DNA from: Haloarchaeobius litoreus
GTDB lineage: Archaea > Halobacteriota > Halobacteria > Halobacteriales > Natrialbaceae
Assembly (NCBI RefSeq): GCF_024495425.1
Contig: NZ_JANHJR010000002.1
Location: forward strand, 248,001 to 312,000
Direction: 5' to 3'
Length of the DNA stretch: 64,000 nucleotides
Below the pieces are notes generated by a model. The model saw only the letters and a list, made by a program, of their open reading frames with translations, searched no databases and was not told the origin of the DNA. The position numbers and the translations under genes are program-made. Of this stretch, positions 27,728 to 36,857 are shown piece after piece (position 1 is the first letter of the stretch; each line of letters begins with the position of its first letter).

Positions 27728-28321
27728 ATGTTCACTGGAATCGTCGAGGAGACGGGCGAGATCGTCGGGGTCACCGACACCGACGACGGTCGTCGCCTCC
27801 GTATCGCGGGCGACGTGGTGCTCTCGGACGTGGGCCACGGCGCGAGCATCAGCGTCAGTGGCGTCTGTCTCACCGTCGAGGCGTACGACGAGGAGGCGTT
27901 CGAGGTGTTCCTGGCGGAGGAGACCGTCGCGAAGACGTACCTCGGGGACGTGGCGGTCGGCGACCCGGTCAATCTGGAGCGGGCGATGCCGGCGGACGGG
28001 CGGTTCGACGGGCACGTGGTGCAGGGTCACGTGGACACGACGGCGACGGTGCGGTCGGTGGAGGCGGTGGGCGAGGACTGGCGGTTCGCGTTCGACCTGC
28101 CGGCGGGCTACGGCCGGTACGTCGTCGAGAAGGGCTCGGTGACGCTCGACGGCATCAGCCTCACGGTGGCGGAGCGCGACGAGGACGGGTTCGCGGTGGC
28201 CATCGTGCCGACGACGTACGAGCTGACGAACCTCTCGGAGAAGGAGCCGGGCGACCCGGTCCACCTGGAGGTTGACGTCATCGCGAAGTACGTCGAGAAC
28301 ATGCTGGGCGAGCGGGCCTGA
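27728..28321 (+). CDS. ribE: Riboflavin synthase, alpha-subunit (bacterial) type
   Basis: 197 residues with the two-barrel repeat of trimeric riboflavin synthase. Barrel 1 runs from MFTGIVEETG to VSGVCLTV and NLERAM; barrel 2 from GHVVQGHVDTT through KGSVTLDGISLTV. The enzyme dismutates 6,7-dimethyl-8-ribityllumazine to riboflavin. Most archaea use an unrelated pentameric enzyme (RibC); haloarchaea have this bacterial type, thought to be acquired by transfer. The ATG at 27728 is fixed by the invariant MFTGI start. Confidence 0.95.
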   Translation: MFTGIVEETGEIVGVTDTDDGRRLRIAGDVVLSDVGHGASISVSGVCLTVEAYDEEAFEVFLAEETVAKTYLGDVAVGDPVNLERAMPADGRFDGHVVQGHVDTTATVRSVEAVGEDWRFAFDLPAGYGRYVVEKGSVTLDGISLTVAERDEDGFAVAIVPTTYELTNLSEKEPGDPVHLEVDVIAKYVENMLGERA

Positions 28322-28354
28322 GTCGGTGGCCGGCGATACGGGGCAGCCGGCGGC

Positions 28355-29392
28355 TCAGGGCCGCGGCGGGCCGTCGAACTCCGTGAGTTCGGGGTCGTTG
28401 GGGCGGTTCCGGTGCTCGAGCACGCCGGTGTCGCGGTAGGCGCGTTTGTAGTTCCGCAGCTTCCGGTAGAGGAACAGCCCGATGAGGGTGTCGTAGGCGA
28501 CGATGTAGACGATGCTCGCGGCGAAGCCGTCCAGCGGCGAGACGACGGCGATGATGCCGGGGACGTAGCCGACGGTGATGTTGTAGGTGGCGTGGAACAG
28601 CGCGGCGAGCAGCAGCCCCTTGACGACGATGGGGCCGTAGTTCTCGCGATTGAACTTCGCGAGGCCCAGGTAGAAGCCGGCGATGCCCGAGTAGATGACG
28701 TGGCCGGGGCCGGCGAGCGCGCGCAGGGCGGCGATGTTCGACCCGGCCTCGACGATGGAGACGGTGGTGCCGGTCGCCTCGACGAACCGGGTGATGTAGA
28801 AGGCGTTCTCGATGGTGGCGAAGCCGAGACCGGCGACGGCACCGTACACCGCACCGTCGATGACGGCGTCGAACTCGGCGCGGCGGAAGGCGTAGATGCG
28901 GACCGCGAGCCACTTCACGAACTCCTCGCCGGGGCCGACGATGAACAGGAAGAAGAGCACGCCACCGAAGAACCCCTGCGTGGGGAGGTTGACGCTCGCG
29001 AAGACGGCGCTCGTGAACGTGTTGACGATGCTCGCGAACGTCGAGAACACGACGGCGAGCAGGAACGTGCCGGCGAGCATCGGCAGGGGTTCGCGCGTGG
29101 TCACGTCGCTGCGGTAGACGTAGCCGGCGAGCAACAGCGCGGGGACGAGCGAGAGGAGGACGAACGTCCCGACGATGGGGTTCGAGACGGTGGCCAGTCC
29201 GCCGAACGCGAACAGCGCGAGCGTGATGGTCGTCGCGATGCCGATGACGACCCAGCGTGCGGCCGGCCGCAGTCCCTCGTAGACCGCGACGGCGATGCCG
29301 TCGAACTCGCTGCGCTGGTCCCAGGTCGCGACCTCGTACAGGTCCCGCCCGCGTTCGGCGGCCCGTTCTATCGGGTCCCGTCGTGGACTCAT
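28355..29392 (-). CDS. PrsW-family intramembrane metalloprotease
   Basis: 345 residues, about eight membrane helices. Family motifs are present in order: GPGEEFVKW (EExxK), AVAGLGFATIEN, GHVIYSG and ALFHATYN, which together hold the Glu and His residues proposed to bind the catalytic zinc. In Bacillus PrsW cleaves the anti-sigma factor RsiW; archaea lack that system, so the target here is unknown. It converges with ribE, with about 30 bp between the stops. Confidence 0.92.
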   Translation of the reverse strand: MSPRRDPIERAAERGRDLYEVATWDQRSEFDGIAVAVYEGLRPAARWVVIGIATTITLALFAFGGLATVSNPIVGTFVLLSLVPALLLAGYVYRSDVTTREPLPMLAGTFLLAVVFSTFASIVNTFTSAVFASVNLPTQGFFGGVLFFLFIVGPGEEFVKWLAVRIYAFRRAEFDAVIDGAVYGAVAGLGFATIENAFYITRFVEATGTTVSIVEAGSNIAALRALAGPGHVIYSGIAGFYLGLAKFNRENYGPIVVKGLLLAALFHATYNITVGYVPGIIAVVSPLDGFAASIVYIVAYDTLIGLFLYRKLRNYKRAYRDTGVLEHRNRPNDPELTEFDGPPRP

Positions 29393-29543
29393 TGGCTCCG
29401 ATTTGGGCGAACTGCCCCGTAATGGTTCCCCCTCCGCCCACCGCCGGTGTCCTTAAGGATTCGGCGCCCATCTTAGTATGACATTGATTCACAATATCCG
29501 TATTAGGGATAGCTTATCAACGAGAAACCCTGTGTACGTTGCA

Positions 29544-29747
29544 ATGACAGACCAGAGTAGCCGTGGAATGCTCTACACTCCCCTCCCAACCGAGGAGGAC
29601 GGTTTTAGAAAACCAGTACCGACACTAACACGACCGACAGACGCCCCTACTCCCACGACCGACGCACCGACCACCGAACAACAGACTTCTCGTCCCACCT
29701 CCACCGAATCTCCGACCTCCTGGCAGGGCACCCTCGCGGACGACTGA
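29544..29747 (+). CDS. Possible small Pro/Thr-rich protein
   Basis: 67 residues from the ATG at 29544 (MTDQSSRGMLYTPLPTEEDG). The second half is almost wholly Thr, Pro, Ser, Asp and Glu. Composition is less GC-rich than the neighbours. An in-frame upstream start at 29478 is possible. No family is recognised and there is no second line of evidence, so it may be spurious. It ends 50 bp before the next gene. Confidence 0.4.
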   Translation: MTDQSSRGMLYTPLPTEEDGFRKPVPTLTRPTDAPTPTTDAPTTEQQTSRPTSTESPTSWQGTLADD

Positions 29748-29796
29748 CCGGCCGGCGGAAGCCAGGTTCAAGACGCTGCTTCGAGTAGCGGCGGGT

Positions 29797-30171
29797 ATGC
29801 ACTTCGACCAGCGGACGCAGGCCGCCCTGCGCGATGTCGGCCTGACGACCGGGGAGCTACAGGCCGCCTCGGAGGGTGTCGTCGAGCGCGTCGCCGAGGC
29901 CGCCGACGCCATCGAGGGGTTCTTCGAGACGAACGACGTGGTCTACTCGGACATGGACCAGGCGCACTCGACGGCGGAGTTCCCCGAGCACACCGTCGAG
30001 TACTGCGACGTTACGACCCACGCCGCCGACATGCGCGGCTGGCTCCGCTTCGACACCTGGGGCGTGTACGTCGAGGACGGCCGCCTGCTGGACGACGGCA
30101 CCGTCGAGCTGACGCTGGGGCCGAGTGTGAACGACCGGGTGCGGTTCGCGCCGACCCGCGACGCGCTATGA
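29797..30171 (+). CDS. Haloarchaeal conserved hypothetical protein
   Basis: 124 residues beginning MHFDQRTQAALRDVGLTTGE. A helical first half is followed by strands (WLRFDTWGVYVEDGRLL ... VELTLGPSVNDRVRFAP). The stop overlaps the ATG of the FAU-1-like RNA-binding gene by four bases, so the two are translationally coupled and may act together, perhaps in RNA metabolism. No catalytic motif is visible. Confidence 0.78.
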   Translation: MHFDQRTQAALRDVGLTTGELQAASEGVVERVAEAADAIEGFFETNDVVYSDMDQAHSTAEFPEHTVEYCDVTTHAADMRGWLRFDTWGVYVEDGRLLDDGTVELTLGPSVNDRVRFAPTRDAL

Positions 30172-31601
30172 CGGTCCGGATCCGGGGCATCTACACGACC
30201 GCGCTCACCCAGCTCCTGCTCGATTCTGGCGTGGACGTGGTGCAGGCGTCGCCGCCCATCCAGCACCGCTTCGCCGACCACGACGCCGACCTCGCGGCGG
30301 TGCCGGACGCCGCCGCGGTCGAGACGACCGACGACAGACAGGGCGTCGGCATCCACGGCGACGAGGGGACCGTCGCGACCGTCCGCGAGGTCTGTACCGG
30401 CGTCGGACGCGACGCGCTCTCGTGGGCCGACCCCGCGGGCCGCGGCGCGGTCGTCGACGGCGTCGTCACGGAGACGCTGGGCTCCGGCGCGGTCGTCGAC
30501 TGCGGCGACTTCGAGGGCTTCCTGCCGTTCGGCGCGACCGACGGCTACGTCGAGGACGGCGACGCGCTCCGCGTGCAGGTGACCGAACCCACGCCACCGT
30601 GGGGCGACGACCGCGCCGAGCTGACGACCGAGCTGACGGTCCAGACCGGCCTCGTCGAGCTCTCACGTGGGCGCTCCGGCGTGTCGGCGAACGTGCCCGG
30701 CGACCGCGCGACCGAGCTCGTGCGCAGCGTCGAACTGCTCTCGGCGGACGTGCCCGACGGCTGGGGGCTCCGCTGGCAGCGCGCCGCCGAGGACGCCGAG
30801 ATGGGTGCACTGGGCGACGCGCTCGCCGACGCCGTCGAGCGTGCAGAAGCGCTCGACGCCGCGGTCGCCGACGCCCCACCCATCGAGGACAACCTGGGGA
30901 GCGACGACCCGTTCGTCGCCGAGGGCGAGGCGACGGTCTGGGTCTGGTTCGGCCGCGAGAGCCGGTTCGGCCTCGACGACGTCCGGCGCGAGGTCGAGTC
31001 GACGATGGTCGGCCACCACCGGGTGAAGGCGGCCGCCCGGTCGGCCAACACCGCCGTCGACTTCGTCGAGGCCGTCTGCGACGACCCCGGCGACGGCGAG
31101 TTCCCGTTCCGCGCCGTCAGCGAGGGGTTCGGCCCGCGGCTGGGCGACCGCCTCGGCATCTGCCACGGCAAACCGGAGGGCCGGGCGTTCACGCTCGGGC
31201 GGGGCGAGGTCACCGAGTGCGACCCGGACGCAGGCACGCTCACCGTCGAGCGCTCGATGACCGGCGGCGGCACCTACGACGCGCTCGGCACGCCACGCGA
31301 GTCGGGCGACACCGCGGTCACGAAGCTGAAGGAGGGTCGCTGGTGGTACCCGACGGTGTACCGCGATTCGGAGGGGGAGTCGAAGGGGACCTACGTCAAC
31401 GTCTGCACGCCGGTCGAGCTGTTCCCCGACGCGGCGCGGTACGTCGACCTGCACGTCGACGTGGTGAAACACGAGGACGGAACGGTCGAACGCGTGGACG
31501 ACGACGAGCTCGACGAGGCGGTCGCGGCCGGTCACGTGCCCGAGCCCCTCGCCGAGCAGGCCCGGCAGGTCGCGACCGCCGTCGAGCGGGCGCTCGGTTA
31601 G
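30168..31601 (+). CDS. FAU-1-type RNA-binding protein (S1 + DUF402), probable ribonuclease
   Basis: 477 residues. Residues about 85-140 form an S1-like domain (GAVVDGVVTETLGSGAVVD) and the C-terminal part (about 320-460) a DUF402 domain (GYVNVCTPVE-type segment, here TYVNVCTPVELFPD). Pyrococcus FAU-1 of this layout binds AU-rich RNA and has been linked to 5S rRNA processing. The related RNase E/G lineage shares the S1-containing plan. It is coupled to the gene before it and converges with the next one, their stop codons sharing the bases ttag. Confidence 0.88.
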   Translation: MTVRIRGIYTTALTQLLLDSGVDVVQASPPIQHRFADHDADLAAVPDAAAVETTDDRQGVGIHGDEGTVATVREVCTGVGRDALSWADPAGRGAVVDGVVTETLGSGAVVDCGDFEGFLPFGATDGYVEDGDALRVQVTEPTPPWGDDRAELTTELTVQTGLVELSRGRSGVSANVPGDRATELVRSVELLSADVPDGWGLRWQRAAEDAEMGALGDALADAVERAEALDAAVADAPPIEDNLGSDDPFVAEGEATVWVWFGRESRFGLDDVRREVESTMVGHHRVKAAARSANTAVDFVEAVCDDPGDGEFPFRAVSEGFGPRLGDRLGICHGKPEGRAFTLGRGEVTECDPDAGTLTVERSMTGGGTYDALGTPRESGDTAVTKLKEGRWWYPTVYRDSEGESKGTYVNVCTPVELFPDAARYVDLHVDVVKHEDGTVERVDDDELDEAVAAGHVPEPLAEQARQVATAVERALG

Positions 31602-31897
31602 AACGGCAGGCGGCGGCGGATCTCGTCGACGAGCGACGGGTCGTCCGCCAGATCCTCGGGGTCGGGGACGACCTCCTCGGCCGGCTTGATGACGGTCCGC
31701 GAGGCAGACGGCTGTTCGACGACGATGAGGTCGTCCTCCTTCAGCCCGGCCAGGGCGTCCTCCAGCGCGTCGATCTCGACCTCGACGTGCGACCGAAGCT
31801 CGAAGACGGTCATCCCGTCGTGCTGGCGGTCGACGAGGGCGTCGAGCACCGAAACGTCGATCTCGTCCCGGTCCCGATACTCCCGCTTTGCCTTCAT
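31598..31897 (-). CDS. Small winged-helix-like protein (DUF6432-like)
   Basis: 99 residues from MKAKREYRDRDEIDVSVL; 35 upstream in-frame codons are left out because their composition is unlike the rest. The sequence DVSVLDALVDRQHDGMTVFELRSHV ... LEDALAGLKEDDLIVVEQ has the helix pattern of a small winged helix, so DNA binding is possible. I recall a haloarchaeal family DUF6432 with this start, unverified. Its stop overlaps that of the FAU-1 gene. Confidence 0.78.
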   Translation of the reverse strand: MKAKREYRDRDEIDVSVLDALVDRQHDGMTVFELRSHVEVEIDALEDALAGLKEDDLIVVEQPSASRTVIKPAEEVVPDPEDLADDPSLVDEIRRRLPF

Positions 31898-32022
31898 CAC
31901 CCCACACTTCGTGTGGATACGATTTGATGTTTGTCCCTGCGTGCCGGTTCCCGTCGGACGCGTGTCAGACGCCGACTGGCGCGGCAGTAGCCTTTTAGGC
32001 ACGGACAGGGTAGGCCGTCACA

Positions 32023-33177
32023 ATGGGTCTGATGTGTTCGCTCCGCGGTCACGACTGGAGCGAGAGGGAACTGGAGGACGAGCGCGACGAGCGCGGCAAC
32101 GAGGTCGTGCTGACGGTCCGGGAGTACGAGGTCTGCTCTCGCTGTGACTCCCGGAACCTCGTCAGCGAGAACACGGAGGTCACGTCTGTCGCGAGCACCG
32201 ACGACGAGACGGACGAGGCCGACGAGGCGGCTGCAGACGGGGCGACTGCGGACACCGGACGGGCCGACGACACCGAGGACGAGGCCGCAACGGCCGACGA
32301 TGCGGCGACGGAGGTGGTGGAAGACGCCGTCGACGGGGACGCGGTCGTCGAGGGCGACGATGCCGCCATCATCGTCGACGCCGAGGACGACGAGGGGACC
32401 GACGCGGTGGCGGCCGACGTCACCCCGGACGCGACCCGGGAACCGGCGGCGGCGACCGACGAGCCGGCAGTCGACCCGGCTGACGAGGACGCGGTGGTCA
32501 TGACGGACGACGAACCGACCGCGGCGGCGGCCGACGCCGACGCGACCGGGGCCAGCGCCGACGCAGCGGCCGACGCGACCGGGGCCAGCGCCGACGCAGC
32601 GGCCGACCCCCACGAGGACCCCGCGACGGACGACGGCGTCATCCTCCCCGGCGAGGAGGCGGAGCCGTCGACCGACGACGAACGCGGCCACGGCGAGTGG
32701 CCGGAGCACGAGCAGACGGACGCGCCCGAGGCCGGTGGGACGACCGACTGGCCCGACCACGACGCCGACGACGGGGGCTACGACGCACAGGCCCCCGACG
32801 ACGAGGCGGCCGACGTGGAGTTCGGTGGTGGGCTCGCGCCGGAAGCTGCCGACGACGACGCGGCCGAGGAGGGTGACACGGCCGAGCCCGAGGAGGAGGG
32901 CCACGACGCCGAGTTCGTCGACAACGCGACCGGACGCGCACCCGAGCGAGCACGCGAGGAGCAGTCCTCACGGCGACCGACCGACGGCGAGAGCGTCACC
33001 GGAATCGCCAGCGCGAGCGAGGTCACCGCGCCCTCGGAGGGCACGAGCACGAGCCCCGACGCCCAGCTCGTCTGCCCGGCCTGTGGGAACGCCGAGAGCC
33101 GCTCGCGCACCTCGCTGCGCGCCGGCGACATCTGTCCGGAGTGCAAGCGGGGCTACCTGGCGGAGGCGGCGGAGTGA
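32023..33177 (+). CDS. Acidic protein with a zinc ribbon at each end
   Basis: 384 residues. The N-terminus (MGLMCSLRGHDWSE ... EVCSRCDSRN) has Cys/His positions for a first zinc site. The C-terminus (LVCPACGNAESRSRTSLRAGDICPECKRGY) is a clear four-Cys ribbon. Between them lie about 270 residues made almost wholly of Asp, Glu, Ala and Thr, surely disordered. Two tandem 11-residue copies of DATGASADAAA occur in it. The C-terminal ribbon with conserved RTSLRAGD could bind nucleic acid; the linker would keep two partners apart. Function unknown. Confidence 0.8.
   Translation: MGLMCSLRGHDWSERELEDERDERGNEVVLTVREYEVCSRCDSRNLVSENTEVTSVASTDDETDEADEAAADGATADTGRADDTEDEAATADDAATEVVEDAVDGDAVVEGDDAAIIVDAEDDEGTDAVAADVTPDATREPAAATDEPAVDPADEDAVVMTDDEPTAAAADADATGASADAAADATGASADAAADPHEDPATDDGVILPGEEAEPSTDDERGHGEWPEHEQTDAPEAGGTTDWPDHDADDGGYDAQAPDDEAADVEFGGGLAPEAADDDAAEEGDTAEPEEEGHDAEFVDNATGRAPERAREEQSSRRPTDGESVTGIASASEVTAPSEGTSTSPDAQLVCPACGNAESRSRTSLRAGDICPECKRGYLAEAAE
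32539..32604 (+). repeat. Tandem 33-bp direct repeat, two perfect copies
   Basis: Bases 32539-32571 are repeated without change at 32572-32604. The unit begins gacgcgaccggggccagcgc and is in frame with the two-zinc-ribbon gene, adding 11 residues to its acidic linker. Being identical at DNA level, the duplication is recent or is kept by slippage, so copy number may differ between strains. Confidence 0.95.
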
Positions 33178-33214
33178 CGAAACAAGTAAACGGTACCCTG
33201 TCGTTGACCCACCC

Positions 33215-33604
33215 ATGAAGGAGTACAAGATGCGACGAGGCGAGTACCTCGAGGAGCGAATCCCGGACCTCGAATCGACCGTCGAGGAGTACTTCGGCCC
33301 CATCACGGGCACGGAGGAGTTCAAGGGAAGCGACCTGTTCGTCATCGAGGAGCCCGCCAACCCCGTGTTCGAGCGGGTCGTCGCCGGTGCCGTCTCCTAC
33401 TCCGGCAAGAAGGACAAACTGGCCGTCGAGTTCCACGAGCGCGACGTCGCCGACCTCGGCCCCGACGAGCTGGAGGCCGCAGGCGACGCCGTCGACAAGA
33501 AGAACGACTTCCTCCTCGAGGCGACCGGTCGCGACGCCAAGTCCCGCCGCAAGTCGATGAAGCGGTCGGTCGAGGACGACCCGGACCACGACGTCGACGC
33601 GTAG
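33215..33604 (+). CDS. DUF5611-like haloarchaeal protein
   Basis: 129 residues starting MKEYKMRRGEYLEERIPDLE. Strands around DLFVIEEPANPVFERVVAGAV and KLAVEFHERDVADL suggest an alpha/beta domain, with a basic patch near the end (KSRRKSMKR). I recall DUF5611 with this start; function unknown. It follows the zinc-ribbon gene by 37 bp, with a cgaaacaagtaaac A/T-rich box in the gap. Confidence 0.8.
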   Translation: MKEYKMRRGEYLEERIPDLESTVEEYFGPITGTEEFKGSDLFVIEEPANPVFERVVAGAVSYSGKKDKLAVEFHERDVADLGPDELEAAGDAVDKKNDFLLEATGRDAKSRRKSMKRSVEDDPDHDVDA

Positions 33605-33711
33605 ACACCTTCTCCCCGGCACAGCCCGAGGTTCCCGTCACGCCCACCAGCCCGCCGGCCGTCCGGAATGGGAGCCTTTACCCGCGAACGATGCCAACTC
33701 CGGCACAGAGA

Positions 33712-34806
33712 ATGACGGTCATCGAGTCGGTCCACGCGGACCACGGAGCCACGTTCACGGAGCGCGGCGGCCGTCGGGTCGTCGACCACTACGGTCGCCC
33801 GGAGCGCGTGCACAAGGCGGTCCGCCGTGTCGTCGGAGTCATCGAACTCGGCTACGGCGTCGTCGTCGTGTCGGGTGACGACCGCCTCGAGTTCGTCGAC
33901 AACGCGGTCTCCAACGACGTCCCCGAGACCGACGGCAAGGGCTGTTACGCACTGCTGCTCGACCCGCAGGGCGGCATCGAGACGGACATGTACGTCTACA
34001 ACGCGGGCGAGCGCCTCCTGCTCTTCACGCCGCCACAGCGGGCCGAACCGCTCGCCGACGACTGGTCGGGGAAGGTGTTCATCCAGGACGTCGAGATCCG
34101 GGTCGCCACGGACGAGTTCGCCACCTTCGGCGTCCACGGTCCGAACTCAACCGAGAAGATCGCGAGCGTGCTGAACGGCGCGGCCAGCCCGGAGGGCCAC
34201 CTCTCGTTCGACCGGGGCTCGATGGGCGACGACGGCGTGACCGTCATCGCGAGCGACGCACCAGCGGGCGACGAGGGCTACGAGGTCGTCTGCAGCGCCG
34301 ACGCCGCCGCCAGCGTCTTCGACACGCTCGTCAACCACGGGCTGAACGCCGCGCCGTTCGGCTACCGGACGTGGGACGCGCTCACGCTCGAAGCCGGGAC
34401 GCCGCTGTTCGACACCGAACTCGAAGGGAGAATTCCGAACGTCGCGGGCATCCGGAACGCGCTCGACTTCGAGAAGGGCTGCTACGTCGGCCAGGAGGTC
34501 GTCTCCCGTGTCGAGAACCGCGGTCGCCCGAGCAAGCGGCTGGTCGGGCTGGAGCCCGACGCAGTCCCCGAGTCCGGCGCGGCCGTCTTCGCCGGCGACG
34601 CCGCCGTCGGCGAGGTAACGCGTGCCGTCGAGAGTCCGATGCTGGAACACCCCATCGCGCTGGCGTACGTCGAGTGGGACGCGGCCGACGGCGAGACGGC
34701 GCTGACCGTCCGCTACGACGGTGACGAGGTCGACGCGTCGGTCGTCGACCTGCCGTTCGTCGACGGCAGCGACCGCTCCGCACGGCTGCCGTCGTACGAG
34801 TCGTAG
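33712..34806 (+). CDS. YgfZ/GcvT-type aminomethyltransferase-like protein
   Basis: 364 residues from MTVIESVHADHGATF. The signature KGCYVGQEVVSRVENRGRP is the YgfZ family hallmark, with the conserved Cys in KGCYxGQE; true glycine-cleavage T proteins lack this Cys. YgfZ proteins bind folate and help repair or build Fe-S clusters in some enzymes. The preceding FGVHGPNST fits the GcvT fold. The start at 33712 is preferred to an ATG seven codons earlier because an A/T-rich box (cctttaccc) lies about 30 bp upstream. Confidence 0.88.
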   Translation: MTVIESVHADHGATFTERGGRRVVDHYGRPERVHKAVRRVVGVIELGYGVVVVSGDDRLEFVDNAVSNDVPETDGKGCYALLLDPQGGIETDMYVYNAGERLLLFTPPQRAEPLADDWSGKVFIQDVEIRVATDEFATFGVHGPNSTEKIASVLNGAASPEGHLSFDRGSMGDDGVTVIASDAPAGDEGYEVVCSADAAASVFDTLVNHGLNAAPFGYRTWDALTLEAGTPLFDTELEGRIPNVAGIRNALDFEKGCYVGQEVVSRVENRGRPSKRLVGLEPDAVPESGAAVFAGDAAVGEVTRAVESPMLEHPIALAYVEWDAADGETALTVRYDGDEVDASVVDLPFVDGSDRSARLPSYES

Positions 34807-34811
34807 CGCCG

Positions 34812-35735
34812 CTACACCTCGCGCAGCTCCACACCGCCGTCTGCCTGCCTGACCAGCGCACACAGCGAGTCCGGCGTCTCGACCAGCACCGCCTCGCCCC
34901 CCGGTGTCTCGCGGTTGTTCAGCACCACGTCCCCGCAGACGACGTTCCCGGTCCTCGTCGGTTCCTCGTGGCGCGTGTGGCCGACGATCTGCGGTGGTGC
35001 GGCCGCCGGCAGATGGTCGAAGCCGAGCCAGAGCGGGCCAGCGCCGGGGCCTTTCACGTGGCCGTCGCCGCCGTCGAGGATGTGGATGCCCGCGTCGAAG
35101 ACGGGGTACTCGCCGAACCGGTCGACGACGGCCCGGAGGTCGTCCTCGGGCGTGCCGACGACCGTGCGCAGGTCCGCGGCGGCCGCCGCTGCCTCGTCGT
35201 TCACCGCGGCGGGGTCGACGCCGTCGGGCTGTCCAGCGTGGCTGTACGTGTAGTTGTACCCCTCGTAGGCGACGGCAACGTCGCCGTCCACGATGGCGTC
35301 GTACATGGCCCGCCGCCGTTCGTCGGGGACGGCGTCGCAGTACCAGCTGCCGTCCCCCGGGTCGTTCGGGAGCAGGCAGAACCACTCGTGGTTGCCGAGA
35401 TGCTGGCGGACGTGGCCGTCGGGGGCCTCGTCACGGAGCCGGGCGACCAGGTCGAGACAGCCCGCGGAGTCCGGCCCGCGGTCGACCGCGTCGCCGTTGA
35501 ACACGAAGACGTAGTCGTTGCCGGCCCAGTGCAACAGGCCGTCGTCGCGCTCCTCGACGATGGGGTCGAACTCGTCGTGGTCCGAGAGCGTCAGGAGCGC
35601 GCTGCGGGCCCGGTCGAGGTAGCCGTGGACGTCGCTCAGGCTGACGATGGTCGGGGCCCCGTAGCGTGTCTCGACCGAGTCCCGGTGGCTGGCAGCGACC
35701 GGGTCGCTCGCGCTGGCGGCTGTGTCGTCGCTCAT
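34812..35735 (-). CDS. Calcineurin-like metallophosphoesterase
   Basis: 307 residues. The phosphoesterase blocks appear in order: IVSLSDVHGYLD (D-x-H), FNGDAVDRGP (GDxxDR), LGNHEW (GNHE), YSHAGQ and GHTRHEEP (GHTH-like). These bind two metals and resemble the PPP-type protein or diadenosine phosphatase group, but the substrate is unknown. It converges with the YgfZ gene with five bases between stops. Confidence 0.9.
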   Translation of the reverse strand: MSDDTAASASDPVAASHRDSVETRYGAPTIVSLSDVHGYLDRARSALLTLSDHDEFDPIVEERDDGLLHWAGNDYVFVFNGDAVDRGPDSAGCLDLVARLRDEAPDGHVRQHLGNHEWFCLLPNDPGDGSWYCDAVPDERRRAMYDAIVDGDVAVAYEGYNYTYSHAGQPDGVDPAAVNDEAAAAAADLRTVVGTPEDDLRAVVDRFGEYPVFDAGIHILDGGDGHVKGPGAGPLWLGFDHLPAAAPPQIVGHTRHEEPTRTGNVVCGDVVLNNRETPGGEAVLVETPDSLCALVRQADGGVELREV

Positions 35736-35774
35736 TGCCGCGTCGTTGGCCCCGACGCGATAAAAACGCCCGCC

Positions 35775-36857
35775 TCAGGGACGGAGCATCTTCTTCAGAT
35801 GTTCGACCGAGAAGACGCTGGTCGGGCGGTCCATGTGGACGCCGATCTCGCCCGACACCGACGCGAGCCCGAGCGTCTGCACCGGCTCCGGCAGCGAGTA
35901 CGCCTTCCGGATGAGGTGGCCCAGCCGGATCTCCGTCGAGAGGTCGTCGCGCCACGCCGCCTCGTAGTCCGCCAGCGTGCGCGGGTCGTCCGGGTCCACC
36001 GTCCGGACCGCGTGGTCCGCCGCGGTCATCCCGTAGAGGATGCCACCACCCGTGAACGGCTTCGTCTGCGCGGCGGCGTCGCCGACGAGGAGGCCACGGC
36101 GCGTGGTCACCACGCCCGGCGGCCCGACCGGGATGAGCCCCGAGCAGCGCGTCTCGATGTCCGCGCCGTAGCCCGCGACCAGCTCGTCGAACAGCTCGTT
36201 CACCTGCCGGCCCGGCGGGCACGCCAGCCCGTACTCGACGCCGGCGTCGGCCCGCGGGATGCGCCACGCGAAGAAGCGCGGCGCGGTCAGGTGGACGTCC
36301 ACGAAGTCCTGCGGGTCCGCGTCCGGGTCGAAGCCGAGCACGCCGTGGAGCAGTTCGCCCGGCTCGGGCAGGTTCAGTGCCTTGCGCACTCGCGACGTGG
36401 GGCCGTCCGCGCCGACGACCATCTTCGCCTCGTGCGTCTCCACGCCGTCCGGGCCACGCGCGGTGACGGTGACGTTCTCGCGGGACTCCGCGACCTCGGT
36501 GACGGTGTGCTCCTCCCGCAGGTCCGCGCCCGCCTCGCGGGCGAGCTCGGCGAGGTGGCGGTCCAGCCCCACGCGGTCGATGACGTTCGAGACGACCTCG
36601 CGCTTGTAGAACTCGTGGGCGTCCGAGCCCGGCCCGCCGACGTGGAACCGCGCGCCGTACACCTCGTTCTGCAGCAGCTCGTCGCGCGCGTCGGGGCCGG
36701 TGAACCCCCAGATGTCGGTGCTCACGTGCCCCGAACACGCCAGCGGCTCGCCGACGCGGCCCTGCTCCAGCGCGAGCACGTCGTGGCCCGCCTCGCTCGC
36801 ACGCCGAGCGAATCGAGAGCCGGCGGGACCGGCACCGACGACGACGAAGTCGTACAT
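35775..36857 (-). CDS. Geranylgeranyl reductase family flavoprotein
   Basis: 360 residues. The N-terminal FAD motif is VVVGAGPAGSRFARRASEAG, followed by CSGHVS, the VVGADGPTSRVRK loop and LLVGDAAAQTKPFTGGGI, all typical of the family. Members saturate geranylgeranyl chains of archaeal membrane lipids or related isoprenoids. Haloarchaea have several paralogues, so whether this one acts on archaeal glycerolipids, quinones or another isoprenoid is open. It starts 40 bp after the phosphoesterase gene on the same strand, upstream of it. Confidence 0.9.
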   Translation of the reverse strand: MYDFVVVGAGPAGSRFARRASEAGHDVLALEQGRVGEPLACSGHVSTDIWGFTGPDARDELLQNEVYGARFHVGGPGSDAHEFYKREVVSNVIDRVGLDRHLAELAREAGADLREEHTVTEVAESRENVTVTARGPDGVETHEAKMVVGADGPTSRVRKALNLPEPGELLHGVLGFDPDADPQDFVDVHLTAPRFFAWRIPRADAGVEYGLACPPGRQVNELFDELVAGYGADIETRCSGLIPVGPPGVVTTRRGLLVGDAAAQTKPFTGGGILYGMTAADHAVRTVDPDDPRTLADYEAAWRDDLSTEIRLGHLIRKAYSLPEPVQTLGLASVSGEIGVHMDRPTSVFSVEHLKKMLRP

